Assembly (NCBI GenBank): GCA_025356715.1
Contig: JANXRU010000148.1
Span: 1-45,830, forward strand
DNA length: 45,830 nucleotides
Origin: Bacteroidota bacterium
Lineage (GTDB): Bacteria > Bacteroidota > Bacteroidia > B-17B0 > B-17BO
Reading direction: 5' to 3'
A program made the translations under genes and the position numbers. Positions within the stretch are counted from its first letter, which is position 1. The number at the start of each line of letters is the position of its first letter. Below are positions 7,905 to 17,987 of the stretch, piece by piece. The notes beneath the pieces were generated by a model. It saw only the letters and a list, made by a program, of their open reading frames with translations. It had not been told where the DNA came from and made no database searches.

Positions 7905-9224
7905 ATGTCAACAGTTGCAACAGGAAAGTACCTTGCGTACAAAGTAAAAGACGCTTCATTAGCAGAATGGGGTCGTAAAGAAATTAAATTAGCTGAGGAA
8001 GAAATGCCAGGCTTAATGAGTCTTCGTAAAGAATATGGTGCATCTAAGCCTTTAGCTGGTGCGCGCATTGCTGGTTGTTTACATATGACTATTCAAACAG
8101 CCGTTTTAATTGAAACATTAGTAGAATTAGGAGCTGAAGTTACTTGGAGTTCTTGTAACATTTTCTCAACTCAAGATCATGCTGCTGCTGCTATTGCTGC
8201 TGCTGGTATTCAGGTTTATGCTTGGAAGGGTATGACTGCTGAAGAATTTGATTGGTGTATTGAGCAAACGTTATGGTTTGGCGAAGACCGTAAACCATTA
8301 AATATGATTTTAGATGACGGTGGTGATTTAACAAACTTAGTATTTGATGTTTATCCTGAATTAGCAAAAGGTATTAAAGGCTTATCAGAAGAAACTACAA
8401 CGGGTGTTCACCGTTTATATGAGCGTATGAAAAACGGTACTTTATTATTACCTGCAATCAACGTAAATGATTCTGTTACTAAGTCTAAATTTGATAATAA
8501 ATACGGTTGTCGTGAATCTTTAGTAGATGCAATTCGTAGAGCTACTGACGTGATGATGGCTGGTAAAGTAGCAGTTGTTGCTGGTTATGGTGATGTTGGA
8601 AAAGGTTCTGCCTTATCTTTATCTTCTCAAGGTGTTCGTGTAATTGTTACTGAAATTGACCCTATTTGTGCTTTACAAGCTGCAATGGATGGTTATCAAG
8701 TAATGAAAATGGATAATGCAGTTAAAATAGCTGATATTATTTGTACAACTACTGGTAATAAAGACATCGTTGTTGGTCGTCATTTCGAATCAATGAAACA
8801 TGGCGCTATTGTTTGTAACATTGGGCATTTTGATACAGAAATTGACATGGCTTGGTTAAACAAAACTTACGGTTCCACAAAAGACACCATTAAACCACAA
8901 GTTGATCAATATACCATCAACGGAAAAAACATTATTGTTTTAGCTGAAGGTCGTTTAGTTAACTTAGGTTGTGCAACTGGTCATCCAAGTTTTGTAATGA
9001 GTAATTCATTTACAAACCAAACCTTAGCTCAATTAGAATTATGGACAAACACGGCTGCTTATGAGAAAAAAGTATATGTGTTACCAAAAATTTTAGATGA
9101 GAAGGTTGCTCGTTTACACTTAGCTAAAATTAGTGTAGAGTTAGATACTTTAAATCAAGAACAAGCTGATTATATTGGTGTAAAAGTTGAAGGTCCTTTT
9201 AAAGGGGACGCATACCGTTACTAA
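7905..9224 (+). CDS. sahH: Adenosylhomocysteinase (S-adenosyl-L-homocysteine hydrolase)
   Basis: SahH reversibly splits S-adenosylhomocysteine to adenosine and homocysteine and so keeps SAM-dependent methylation running. The 439-residue protein starts with the conserved [19 protein letters not shown] region, has the substrate segment [14 protein letters not shown], the NAD-binding turn [11 protein letters not shown] near residue 225, and ends KGDAYRY, the invariant C-terminus with the Lys and Tyr that reach into the neighbour subunit's NAD site. It is a soluble tetramer in other organisms. Codons here are strikingly regular (GGT, GCT, CGT), as expected for a highly expressed gene. It stands alone, with its own strong promoter and a terminator at 9244. 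Confidence 0.98.
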   Translation: MSTVATGKYLAYKVKDASLAEWGRKEIKLAEEEMPGLMSLRKEYGASKPLAGARIAGCLHMTIQTAVLIETLVELGAEVTWSSCNIFSTQDHAAAAIAAAGIQVYAWKGMTAEEFDWCIEQTLWFGEDRKPLNMILDDGGDLTNLVFDVYPELAKGIKGLSEETTTGVHRLYERMKNGTLLLPAINVNDSVTKSKFDNKYGCRESLVDAIRRATDVMMAGKVAVVAGYGDVGKGSALSLSSQGVRVIVTEIDPICALQAAMDGYQVMKMDNAVKIADIICTTTGNKDIVVGRHFESMKHGAIVCNIGHFDTEIDMAWLNKTYGSTKDTIKPQVDQYTINGKNIIVLAEGRLVNLGCATGHPSFVMSNSFTNQTLAQLELWTNTAAYEKKVYVLPKILDEKVARLHLAKISVELDTLNQEQADYIGVKVEGPFKGDAYRY

Positions 9225-9243
9225 TAGTAATAATTAGAATATT

Positions 9244-9280
9244 AAAAACCCATTTATCAAATGATAAATGGGTTTTTTTA
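9244..9280 (+). terminator. Intrinsic terminator after sahH
   Basis: Arms AAAAACCCATTTATCA and TGATAAATGGGTTTTTTT form a long stem with a minimal loop, followed by a T-run. It starts about 20 bases after the sahH stop and separates it from pheT. Confidence 0.85.
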
Positions 9281-9320
9281 TGCGTTTATTTTAGTACTTT
9301 TAGTGGCTTAAATAATACAC

Positions 9321-11741
9321 ATGAAAATTTCTTACAACTGGCTAAAAACCTTAATCAACATAGATTTAACTCCTCAACAAATTGACGAATATTTAACCTC
9401 TTCTGGATTAGAAGTGGAAGGTATCGAAGCCTTTGAAACTGTGAAAGGTGGCTTAAAAGGCATAGTAGTAGGTGAAGTTATTGAAAAAGAAAAACATCCT
9501 GATGCTGATAAATTAAGTATCACTAAAGTTAATATTGGCGAAGCAGAGTTATTACATATTGTTTGCGGAGCCTCAAATGTAGCTGCTGGACAAAAAGTAT
9601 TAGTAGCAACGATTGGTGCTAAACTATACCCAACGACAGGCGAACCATTTGAAATTAAAAAATCTAAAATCCGTGGTGCAGTTAGTGAAGGAATGATTTG
9701 TGCTGAAGATGAAATTGGATTAGGTACTAGTCACGATGGTATTATGGTATTACCAAGTGATGCAATACCAGGCACACCCGCAGCTGATTATTTAAAATTA
9801 GAAACTGATTCTGTTTTTGAAATTGGATTAACACCTAATAGAGCTGACGCAGCTTCTCATTTTGGGGTAGCTCGCGATTTAGCTGCTATTTTAAATTGTA
9901 AAAATAATACTGATACTCATAAAGCAGAAATGCATAACGTATTTGAATTGCCTAATTCAAGCGGAATTAATACCATTGATATCTCAATCGAAAACAATGA
10001 TGCTTGTAAACGCTATTCTGGATTAATTATTTCAGGTATAACGGTTAAAGAATCTCCAACTTGGTTGAAAAATGCTTTATTAGCAATTGGTTTAAGGCCA
10101 ATCAATAATATTGTGGACATTACTAATTTTGTATTACACGATTTAGGACAACCTTTACATGCATTTGATTTAGAAAAAATTACAGGAAATAAAATCATTA
10201 TTAAAACAGATGTAGAAAACAAAACCTTTAAAACCCTTGATGGTGTTGAGCGTAAACTAAATGCAAATGATTTAATGATTTGTAATGCCAATGAGGCTAT
10301 GTGTATGGCAGGCGTATTTGGTGGGTTAGAAAGTGGTGTTTCTGAATCGACAACTGCTATATTTTTAGAAGCTGCTTATTTTAATCCAGCTTATGTTCGT
10401 AAAACAAGTAAGCAACATGGCTTAAAAACAGATAGTAGTTTCCGTTTTGAGCGAGGTACTGATCCTGAAATGACCATTAATGCCTTAAAACGAGCAGCAG
10501 CTCTTATTTTTGAATGTACTGGCGGTGTGTTAAGTATGGATGTTATTGATATTTATCCTGAAAAATTAGAACCATTTAAAGTTGCTTTTTCTTATACTAA
10601 TTGCCAATCATTAATTGGTAAGGAAATTGACAGAGCCATTATTAAACATATCATTTTATCATTAGGTATAACAATTGAACAAGAAGGTAATGATGGTTTA
10701 TTATTAGCAGTGCCTCAATACAAAACGGATGTAACTCGTGAAGCCGACGTTATTGAAGAGGTGATGCGAATTTATGGTTATAATAATGTAGAAGAAAGTA
10801 CTCAAATTAAATTCTCTGCAGCCTTTGCTGATAGAGAAAGAGCAACGTCTACAGAAAATACAACTGCTAATTTGTTAGTAGGTTTTGGTTTTAATGAAAT
10901 GATGGGACTTTCCCTAACTAAAGAATCTTATTATACAGAAACAGCATCTTTAGTAAAAGTATTAAATCCATTAAGTGCTGATTTAAATATCATGCGACAG
11001 TCTATGTTGTTTGGTGGTTTAGAAACGTTGGCTTATAATATTAATAGGAAGCAAGCCGATTTGAAATTATTTGAATTTGGTAAAACTTACCAAACCATTG
11101 ATGCAACATTTAAGTATGCTGAAACAAAACACTTAACCTTATTTGTTACAGGTCGTAAGTATACAGAAAACCCTTATGGTGAAAACAATAAAGTAGATTT
11201 TACATATGTAAAAGCATCTATTGAATCAATATTTAAAAAGCTTGGAATTACTTATAAAACAAACGAATTAGTAGACGCAAACTTTAGTTATGGCTTATCC
11301 TTTGCACAAAAAAACAAACACTTGGTTAGTTTTGGGTTAGTAGATAAAGCTATTTGTAAAAAAATGGATGTTAATGCGGATGTATTTTATGCCGATTTTA
11401 ATTGGGATAATGTTTTAACGTTAATAGGAAAAACAAAATTAGAATTTACAGAAATACCTAAATTCCCAAGTGTTCGTCGTGATTTAGCTTTATTGTTAGA
11501 CAAAAAAATAACCTACAAAGAATTAGAAGAATTAGCTTTTTCAGCTGAACGTAAATTATTAAAAACCGTTAATTTATTTGACATATACGAAGGTGATAAA
11601 TTAGAAGCAGGTAAAAAATCGTATGCTTTAAGCTTTATGTTACAAGATGAAGACGCGACGCTTAATGACAAGCAAATTGAGAATGTGATGCAAAAACTAA
11701 TTAAAACTTATACCGAAAAGGTAGGCGCAACCTTAAGATAA
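9321..11741 (+). CDS. pheT: Phenylalanine--tRNA ligase beta subunit
   Basis: The 806-residue beta subunit of the heterotetrameric phenylalanyl-tRNA synthetase shows the full bacterial domain order. MKISYNWLKTL opens it, an EMAP-like tRNA-binding domain covers about 40-155 (KHPDADKLSITKV), the B3/B4 editing domain about 210-390, the B5 domain about 405-480, the catalytic-like core about 490-700, and the FDX-ACB anticodon-binding domain about 712-806 (FPSVRRDLALLLD). Length is normal. The alpha subunit gene pheS is not in this window, so the subunits are encoded apart, which is common in Bacteroidota. A weak hairpin (11766-11780) lies after the stop. Confidence 0.98.
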   Translation: MKISYNWLKTLINIDLTPQQIDEYLTSSGLEVEGIEAFETVKGGLKGIVVGEVIEKEKHPDADKLSITKVNIGEAELLHIVCGASNVAAGQKVLVATIGAKLYPTTGEPFEIKKSKIRGAVSEGMICAEDEIGLGTSHDGIMVLPSDAIPGTPAADYLKLETDSVFEIGLTPNRADAASHFGVARDLAAILNCKNNTDTHKAEMHNVFELPNSSGINTIDISIENNDACKRYSGLIISGITVKESPTWLKNALLAIGLRPINNIVDITNFVLHDLGQPLHAFDLEKITGNKIIIKTDVENKTFKTLDGVERKLNANDLMICNANEAMCMAGVFGGLESGVSESTTAIFLEAAYFNPAYVRKTSKQHGLKTDSSFRFERGTDPEMTINALKRAAALIFECTGGVLSMDVIDIYPEKLEPFKVAFSYTNCQSLIGKEIDRAIIKHIILSLGITIEQEGNDGLLLAVPQYKTDVTREADVIEEVMRIYGYNNVEESTQIKFSAAFADRERATSTENTTANLLVGFGFNEMMGLSLTKESYYTETASLVKVLNPLSADLNIMRQSMLFGGLETLAYNINRKQADLKLFEFGKTYQTIDATFKYAETKHLTLFVTGRKYTENPYGENNKVDFTYVKASIESIFKKLGITYKTNELVDANFSYGLSFAQKNKHLVSFGLVDKAICKKMDVNADVFYADFNWDNVLTLIGKTKLEFTEIPKFPSVRRDLALLLDKKITYKELEELAFSAERKLLKTVNLFDIYEGDKLEAGKKSYALSFMLQDEDATLNDKQIENVMQKLIKTYTEKVGATLR

Positions 11742-11765
11742 TTACCAGTTATGGACAAAAACTGA

Positions 11766-11780
11766 CCACTTACCAAGTGG
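11766..11780 (+). terminator. Weak hairpin after pheT
   Basis: CCACTT and AAGTGG pair around ACC, 24 bases past the pheT stop. The following bases (CATTATTGTTT) are only loosely T-rich, so termination would be partial. Confidence 0.35.
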
Positions 11781-11834
11781 CATTATTGTTTGAGATATAT
11801 AGATGTACATTAGCTTAAACTGAAAACTATTGTT

Positions 11835-12545
11835 ATGAAAATATCTTACTACTTATTAGCCTGTTGCTTTTTAATATTCTTTAGTCAATCATTTAAATCG
11901 CAAACAAACAAAAATTTTAATTCAAAAAAACAAAAAACGGCATTAAAAACTAGTCCTAAAAAAAAAGAGACCTATTATAAAAAATGGAGTTTAAAAGTTG
12001 GAGGTAACCTCAATGCTATTTTTTTATCGTATGATACTAAAGAACAAAAAAACAAGCCTGGTTTCTGTGCAGGATTAAGCTATAACGTAAATAATTTTAT
12101 AAGAGTCTCCAGTTTATATTCTCATTTTAATCCCATTAATATTGAACCAACTAGAATTAATGTAAATGCAAACACTTATGAATTAAATTTAGAGATAATG
12201 ACCTATTTCCCAAATAAAAAAACAATAGTTTATCCATTTGCGGGTATTAGTTTTAATACTAATAAAAGTACTTTTACTGGTATTAATGATAATTTGAATT
12301 TAAAAAATAATTATTCGATTAATTCTACTATTAAAGACCAATGGATTGGATTAAATTTGGGAGCTGGTATAGAACATAATTTTGGAATAGTTGGTTTATT
12401 TGTAGATTACAGGATGCGATTTGGAAAACAAGAAAAAATATTTAATATCTTAGAAGTATCTTATACTGCCGGTATTAAATTAAGAATACCATCAAAAGTG
12501 GGAGAAGGAATAAGTTATTATCAAAATCCACGGTACTTAAATTAA
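11835..12545 (+). CDS. Outer-membrane beta-barrel-like protein, first of a tandem pair, 236 aa
   Basis: A signal peptide (MKISYYLLACCFLIFFSQSFKSQ) leads to a short Lys-rich segment (residues 24-48) and then alternating hydrophobic strands ending in aromatic or Asn residues, the pattern of a small eight- to ten-strand outer-membrane barrel. The last strand region (VSYTAGIKLRI) resembles a barrel closing strand. It is clearly paralogous to the next gene: both share KWS, a TKE turn, PGxCxGLSY, NANTYExNLEI, FPNKKT, YPFxG and GLxxDYRMRxGK. Function is unknown; the family placement is by pattern only. The gap to the next copy is 45 bases, so the pair is probably co-transcribed. Confidence 0.75.
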   Translation: MKISYYLLACCFLIFFSQSFKSQTNKNFNSKKQKTALKTSPKKKETYYKKWSLKVGGNLNAIFLSYDTKEQKNKPGFCAGLSYNVNNFIRVSSLYSHFNPINIEPTRINVNANTYELNLEIMTYFPNKKTIVYPFAGISFNTNKSTFTGINDNLNLKNNYSINSTIKDQWIGLNLGAGIEHNFGIVGLFVDYRMRFGKQEKIFNILEVSYTAGIKLRIPSKVGEGISYYQNPRYLN

Positions 12546-12590
12546 AATGATCTATTCAGTAAGTAATATTTAAATAACTTATCTTAAACT

Positions 12591-13292
12591 ATGAAAAAAA
12601 ACAGACACATATTTATTATTTGCTTTTGTATTTTATTTTGTATAAATACAGTTGAAGCGCAACGTACAACAGCTGTTAAAACTAAAACGATTACACCATC
12701 TCCTAAGCATAAAGAAATGCAGTTTACAAAATGGAGTATAAGATTAGGGGCAAACATAGGCGTATTGTATTTAGGCCGAAATACAAAAGAAAAAAATAAT
12801 GAACCTGGTTATTGTGGTGGTTTAAGCTATGAAGCTAATAATCTGTTACGAATAAGTGCTTTATATACTCATTTCAAACCTGTTAACATTTTACCTACTT
12901 GGGAAAATATTAATGCCAACACCTACGAAGTTAACTTAGAAATTATTGCGAGATTTCCGAATAAAAAAACATTATTGTACCCATTTGTTGGCTTAAGCTA
13001 TAATACGTTTTCAGGGTTTTTTACTGGTCAAAAAGACTATTCGAACTTACGAAATTTCTATCCTATTAACTCAAGAATAAATAATAATTGGCTAGGAATT
13101 AATTTGGGAACAGGATTGGAACATAATTTTGGCTTAATAGGTTTATATATAGACTATAGAATGAGAATTGGTAAGGAAGAAACAGCATTTAATATAATGG
13201 ATGTATGCTATACAGCAGGATTAAAAGTAAAAATTCCTTATGGCAAATTAGCTAAAAAATATTTTGGAACTAATGACCGTTATAATTTGTAA
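12591..13292 (+). CDS. Outer-membrane beta-barrel-like protein, second of a tandem pair, 233 aa
   Basis: This is the duplicate of the preceding gene: the same length, the same block order and the same signal-peptide layout (MKKNRHIFIICFCILFCINTVEAQ). Similarity is highest from residue 42 on and lowest in the Lys/Thr-rich linker after the signal peptide. The two have diverged well beyond recent duplication. It ends 18 bases before mtaB and may be transcribed with it, but there is no functional link that I can see between an outer-membrane protein and a tRNA-modifying enzyme. Specific role unknown. Confidence 0.75.
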   Translation: MKKNRHIFIICFCILFCINTVEAQRTTAVKTKTITPSPKHKEMQFTKWSIRLGANIGVLYLGRNTKEKNNEPGYCGGLSYEANNLLRISALYTHFKPVNILPTWENINANTYEVNLEIIARFPNKKTLLYPFVGLSYNTFSGFFTGQKDYSNLRNFYPINSRINNNWLGINLGTGLEHNFGLIGLYIDYRMRIGKEETAFNIMDVCYTAGLKVKIPYGKLAKKYFGTNDRYNL

Positions 13293-13310
13293 TTAAGTTA
13301 CCTTTACCAC

Positions 13311-14657
13311 ATGTCATTTGCCGGAAAAACAGTCTCTTTTCATACCTTAGGTTGTAAACTTAATTTTTCAGAAACCTCTTCTATTGCGCGCTTGATGCAA
13401 GAAAAAGGTTTTGAAAAAATTGCTCTTGATAAAGGTGCAGATGTATGTGTAATAAACACTTGTTCTGTAACCGAAAATGCTGATAAAGAGTGTAAACAGA
13501 TTGTAAAATCAGCTTTAGCTCATAATCCTGAAACGTTTATTGCAGTGGTTGGTTGTTACGCTCAATTAAAACCAGATGAGATTTCTAATATAGCAGGAGT
13601 TGATGTGGTTTTAGGTGCTTCTGAAAAATTTAAATTATTGAATTATATTAATTTTTCTGGAAAAAATATTCATACAGAAATTCATAATTGTGAAATATCG
13701 GATGTTCACACCTTTGTAGATTCATATTCAATTGGAGATAGAACTCGTTCGTTTTTAAAAGTGCAAGATAATTGCGATTATAGTTGTACCTTTTGCACTA
13801 TTCCTTTGGCCAGAGGAAAGAGTAGGAGTGATACCATTGAAAATGCTGTAGCTAATGCTAAGAAAATTGCAGCTAGTGGTGTTAAAGAAATTGTTTTAAC
13901 AGGTGTAAACTTAGGCGATTTTGGCTATGGAATTGACATTGATACAGAAACAAAAAAACGTAAAGAATATAATTTCTTAGATTTAATTAAAGAATTAGAC
14001 ACTATTGAAAATATCGAACGTATTCGTATTTCATCTATTGAGCCTAATTTATTAAAAGATGATGTGATAGAATTTGTTGCCAACTCAAAACGTTTTGCAC
14101 CTCATTTCCACGTACCACTACAAAGCGGTAATGATGAGATTTTATCTAAAATGAAACGTCGTTACAAACGTGATTTATACGCTAGTAGAATTGCTAAAAT
14201 AAAAGAGTTGATGCCAGATTGTTGTATTGGAGTGGATGTAATTGTTGGTTTTCCAGGTGAAACCGAGGAACATTTTATCGACACCTATAATTTTATTAAT
14301 AAATTAGATGTGTCGTATTTGCATGTATTTACTTATAGTGAACGTGATCATACAGAAGCTATTACAATGGAAGGAGTAGTTGAATACAGCGAACGAAAGC
14401 GTCGTAATAAAATGTTACGTATATTATCAGCTAAAAAATTAAGAAATTTTTACGAAAAAAACTTGAATAAAGAATTCACTGTTTTGTTTGAATATGAAAA
14501 CAAAAATGGTGTAATGAATGGTTTTACAGAAAACTATATTAAAATCGTGTATCCATATGATGAAAATTTAGTAAACAAATCGTTTATAATATCTACTAAA
14601 TCAATTACTGAGGAAGGCTTTGTAAGTGCTGATTTAACAACTAGCTTATCCTCTTAA
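13311..14657 (+). CDS. mtaB: tRNA (t6A37) methylthiotransferase MtaB
   Basis: MtaB converts t6A to ms2t6A at position 37 of ANN-decoding tRNAs, using a radical-SAM reaction. The N-terminal methylthiotransferase domain has Cys15 (TLGCKLN), Cys51 (NTCSVTE) and Cys82 (VGCYAQ) for the auxiliary iron-sulfur cluster. The radical-SAM triad is Cys155, Cys159 and Cys162 (CDYSCTFC). A TRAM RNA-binding domain fills about 380-448. TLGCKLN and the C-x3-C-x2-C spacing point to the MtaB branch rather than MiaB or RimO. TsaB, which helps make the t6A substrate, is encoded at 38.2-38.8 kb. Confidence 0.93.
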   Translation: MSFAGKTVSFHTLGCKLNFSETSSIARLMQEKGFEKIALDKGADVCVINTCSVTENADKECKQIVKSALAHNPETFIAVVGCYAQLKPDEISNIAGVDVVLGASEKFKLLNYINFSGKNIHTEIHNCEISDVHTFVDSYSIGDRTRSFLKVQDNCDYSCTFCTIPLARGKSRSDTIENAVANAKKIAASGVKEIVLTGVNLGDFGYGIDIDTETKKRKEYNFLDLIKELDTIENIERIRISSIEPNLLKDDVIEFVANSKRFAPHFHVPLQSGNDEILSKMKRRYKRDLYASRIAKIKELMPDCCIGVDVIVGFPGETEEHFIDTYNFINKLDVSYLHVFTYSERDHTEAITMEGVVEYSERKRRNKMLRILSAKKLRNFYEKNLNKEFTVLFEYENKNGVMNGFTENYIKIVYPYDENLVNKSFIISTKSITEEGFVSADLTTSLSS

Positions 14658-14664
14658 TTCTTTA

Positions 14665-16224
14665 TCATTTCACTAATTTAAATTCCTTTTTTCTTTCTGT
14701 GGCCGAATTACCAATATCATCAACAATAATCGTTTCTGATATATTTTTATAACCTACAGAATTAACTGATAATTTATATGTCCCTGCAGGAAGAGCTAAA
14801 ATAAATGAACCATTTTTTGAATTGGTGGCAAAACTATACTCTTCATTTGTAGTTTGTTCTTTCGTAATAATGTTAGCAATAGTAGCTTCTGGAGCTTTTG
14901 TAGAGTCTTCATATGTTATCAATCCCTTATAAACAACAAATTTTTGTACTTCATTAAATTTTATTCTATAGATATCTAAATCACCAAAGCCACCTGGTCT
15001 TACTGCACTTACGTAGCCAACTGTATGGTCTGCAGAAATACTAATACTTCTATCATCATCAGTGGTGTTAATTGGATACCCTAAATTAACTGCCTTACTC
15101 CAACTATTAGTTTCAGAATTCCATTCGCATTTAAATAAATCAAAACCACCCATACTATTGTGGCCTTCGGATGAAAAGTAAAGAGTTTTACCATCAATCG
15201 CTAAATAAGGGAAATCTTCATTATATGGTGTATTGACATTAGAATTTAATTTTTGAGGTTCTCCCCATATTCCAGATGGCAACATTCTACTCATGTAGAT
15301 ATCTGTACTTTCTCCTTCAGTATCTTTTTCTTTTCTAACGAAAAAAATGGTGTTCCCTTCGTCGCAAACAGAACCCGAATGTTCAATTTTTTTATTAATT
15401 TGATCAGCTAATGGGATCATTTTTTGAAAAGTTGCTCCCTTTTTTTTAGAGGAAAATAAATCGCCATACACTTCAAAATGGTCTAAATACACTAACATTT
15501 CAGAACCATCTGATTTCATTCCTACCACTTGTTCGTCTAAAGCTGAGTTAATAGTTGGGCCCACGTTTTTTGCTTTTCCCCATTTACCGTTAGATGCAAC
15601 ACTTGTATATATATCCGAAGAGTAATAACCATCACCTTCTATAGATCCACCAACATTGCCTTTACGGCGAGAAGTAAATGCTAAAAAATTTTCGTCTTTT
15701 GTAATCCAAGGGTAATAATCGGGGTACGGAGAGTTTAATTCTTTTCCTAAATTATTAAAAGAAACATTAATCGGATGTTTCATTAATTCTTTTGCATTGA
15801 GACATTGAGCAATTTTATAATCAGCAATTTCAGTTTTTTTTGGCGCTAATGTTTTATATTTTTTAAACAAGGCAATGGCATCATCTAATTTATAAGCCAA
15901 CATATATACATTTCCTAAATCAAACCAAGCTTGCGGCTCAAATTTTTCATCTTTTATAACATACTCTAAGTATTTAATTGCTTCTAAACGATTGGTATTT
16001 GTTTTTAAATAACAAAAGGCAATTTTGTATGATAATTCTCTATTATTAGGTATAGACTTATAAACTTCTTTATAAATTTCTAAGGCAGTAACATAATTTC
16101 TTAAAGCTAAATATTCATCCCCATCAATAATTTCATACTGTTGTTGAGGAAGACCTTTATTTTGAGCAAAAGTGGAGTTAAGTACACCTATACAAATGCA
16201 TAAATTAATTAACCATTTAGTCAT
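14665..16224 (-). CDS. TPR and PD40 beta-propeller protein without OmpA domain, 519 aa
   Basis: A signal peptide (MTKWLINLCICIGVLNSTFA, then QNKG) is followed by TPR-like helices (about 25-130), a PD40/WD40-like propeller (about 160-420, with repeated FPYLAIDGKTLYFSSEGHNS-type blades) and a carboxypeptidase-regulatory-like beta-sandwich (about 430-519). This is the layout of PorE-type proteins in T9SS bacteria but without the C-terminal OmpA peptidoglycan-binding domain. It is paralogous to the gene at 28938. Its stop lies 7 bases from the mtaB stop, tail to tail. Probable location is periplasm or outer membrane; role unknown, with T9SS or gliding accessory functions only a possibility. Confidence 0.85.
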   Translation of the reverse strand: MTKWLINLCICIGVLNSTFAQNKGLPQQQYEIIDGDEYLALRNYVTALEIYKEVYKSIPNNRELSYKIAFCYLKTNTNRLEAIKYLEYVIKDEKFEPQAWFDLGNVYMLAYKLDDAIALFKKYKTLAPKKTEIADYKIAQCLNAKELMKHPINVSFNNLGKELNSPYPDYYPWITKDENFLAFTSRRKGNVGGSIEGDGYYSSDIYTSVASNGKWGKAKNVGPTINSALDEQVVGMKSDGSEMLVYLDHFEVYGDLFSSKKKGATFQKMIPLADQINKKIEHSGSVCDEGNTIFFVRKEKDTEGESTDIYMSRMLPSGIWGEPQKLNSNVNTPYNEDFPYLAIDGKTLYFSSEGHNSMGGFDLFKCEWNSETNSWSKAVNLGYPINTTDDDRSISISADHTVGYVSAVRPGGFGDLDIYRIKFNEVQKFVVYKGLITYEDSTKAPEATIANIITKEQTTNEEYSFATNSKNGSFILALPAGTYKLSVNSVGYKNISETIIVDDIGNSATERKKEFKLVK

Positions 16225-16282
16225 AATTTAAAAATACAAAATATACTTTAAATTAAGAGGTGTTTCAAAATTTCTACAAAAT

Positions 16283-17923
16283 TTACTCTTCTTTAAAAAC
16301 CCTGTTTAACCGTTTTAAAAGTAAGAACATGATACTAGTAGCAATTAATAATAAAAAACAATTAACTAAAAAGAAATAGGATTTGTCATCAAATTTATCC
16401 CAGTTTTTAGCTAACTCCCCACTTAATTTGTTCCCAACAGAAGTTGCTAAACTCCATCCTCCCATCATTAAAGCAGTATAGCGTAAAGGCGCTAATTTAG
16501 AAACCATTGATAAACCCATAGGACTTAAAAATAATTCTCCAACGGTTATAACAGCATAACTACCCGCAAGCCACCAGGCGCTTGCTTTATGTGCACCATT
16601 ATCAGTATAATAAACGGCAGCAACCATAACTAAAGTAGATAGCGCACTTATTAATAATCCAAACGCAATTTTTGTAGCTGTAGTTGGTTCTTTTTTTCGT
16701 TTGCGCAAAAACCCAAAAAACATAACAACTAAAGGAGTTAAAACCACCACAAAGAAAGGATTAATTGATTGAAATAATTCTGTTGGGACTAAATTAAGAG
16801 ATTCCCCTTCTTTAGGATATTTTTCTTGCTCTAAATTTTTAAAATAATCAGGGTAACCTATATATTTAATTGGATTTCCATTAGCGTCTTTAACACGACG
16901 AAAATGTTCATCTAATTGAAAAACAGAATCTTTTTTAGCAATTACTTTATTATCACATAAATAAAGTGCTTTAGTAGGTTTTACTAAAACAGTTGGCATT
17001 TCTCTATCTGTATACGACTTTGCATAAGTAGTTAAAGCAGTACCGTTTAGTTTAAACACTGCCCAAAAAATAATTACAATTCCAAAAATAGTGTACATCG
17101 TTCCCATCGGTTTTTTTTCTTCTTCAGTACAACTTTTGTAAATAGAATAATAAAAATATACGATTGGAATTAAAAAAAACAAGAAAGCATCTGTTAGATT
17201 ACTACCAACCATATTGCCAGGAATTAACCAACCTATTAAACCAAAAACACAGGCAATACCTAATACAGCAACAAATCGCATAATAATTGGTTTATCCTCA
17301 GGGGTTGGTTCTTTTCTAACATCAACGTGCTTATAATGCTTCATTCCTATCCAAAAAGTAATAACACCTAAAAACATACCAACGCCTGCGGTAATAAAAG
17401 CCAAATCCCAACCATATTTATTTCTCATAAAAGCCGCCATAAAATTGCATAACAAGGCGCCAACATTAATACTCATATAAAAAATATTATAGCCCGTATC
17501 TTTGTTAGCTTTATATTTTGGGTCGTTGTATAAATTACCTAATAGGGTAGAAATGTTTGGCTTAAAAAAACCATTTCCAACTATCATAACAGCCAAAGCA
17601 GTGAAAAATGCCCATTCTTCGCGTATTGATAAAAGGCAATATCCAATTCCCATTAAAATCCCTCCAAGTGTAATTGAAAAACGGTACCCTAATTTCATAT
17701 CAGCTAATAAGCCACCTATAAAAGGAGTTAAATACGCACAGGCTATAAAAGTCCCAAACATATCAGCAGCTTTTGCATTTTCCCAACCGAAACCGCCTTT
17801 ATTTGTATCGGCAGTCATGTATAAAAAGAAAATACCAATCATTAAGTAATAGCCAAAGCGTTCCCAAAATTCGGTAAATGCTAAAAAATACAATCCCTTT
17901 GGATGTTTAGATGTTGATGCCAT
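16283..17923 (-). CDS. POT family proton-dependent peptide transporter, 546 aa
   Basis: This is a major-facilitator-type transporter that couples proton entry to di- and tripeptide uptake across the inner membrane. The POT signature EFWERFGYY lies at residues 18-26, followed by the conserved FYMSINVGAL segment in the fifth helix region, and there are about 12-14 hydrophobic helices. A soluble loop of roughly 100 residues in the middle is typical of Bacteroidota POT proteins. I start at MASTSKHPKG (17923) because a longer frame adds 15 residues over a likely promoter -7 box (TATCTTTA on the coding strand, 17938-17945). A secreted prolyl-oligopeptidase is encoded elsewhere in the window and could feed it peptides. 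Confidence 0.92.
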   Translation of the reverse strand: MASTSKHPKGLYFLAFTEFWERFGYYLMIGIFFLYMTADTNKGGFGWENAKAADMFGTFIACAYLTPFIGGLLADMKLGYRFSITLGGILMGIGYCLLSIREEWAFFTALAVMIVGNGFFKPNISTLLGNLYNDPKYKANKDTGYNIFYMSINVGALLCNFMAAFMRNKYGWDLAFITAGVGMFLGVITFWIGMKHYKHVDVRKEPTPEDKPIIMRFVAVLGIACVFGLIGWLIPGNMVGSNLTDAFLFFLIPIVYFYYSIYKSCTEEEKKPMGTMYTIFGIVIIFWAVFKLNGTALTTYAKSYTDREMPTVLVKPTKALYLCDNKVIAKKDSVFQLDEHFRRVKDANGNPIKYIGYPDYFKNLEQEKYPKEGESLNLVPTELFQSINPFFVVVLTPLVVMFFGFLRKRKKEPTTATKIAFGLLISALSTLVMVAAVYYTDNGAHKASAWWLAGSYAVITVGELFLSPMGLSMVSKLAPLRYTALMMGGWSLATSVGNKLSGELAKNWDKFDDKSYFFLVNCFLLLIATSIMFLLLKRLNRVFKEE

Positions 17924-17937
17924 AAAATGTTTTTTGA

Positions 17938-17969
17938 TAAAGATAAAAGAATAGAGATAGGTAAACAAT
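17938..17969 (-). promoter_or_regulatory. Probable promoter of the POT transporter gene
   Basis: On the coding strand a -33-like ATTG is followed after 20 bases by TATCTTTA, one base off TANNTTTG. It lies just upstream of the chosen ATG, which supports that start. Confidence 0.4.
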
Positions 17970-17987
17970 ATTTTTTTATGCCTGATT

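Noticed and set aside
10013..10291. Leftward open frame inside pheT
   Set aside because: It lies wholly antisense to a clear housekeeping gene and has no family features.
14665..16224. Calling this gene PorE
   Set aside because: The TPR-PD40-sandwich order fits, but the OmpA peptidoglycan-binding domain that defines PorE is missing.
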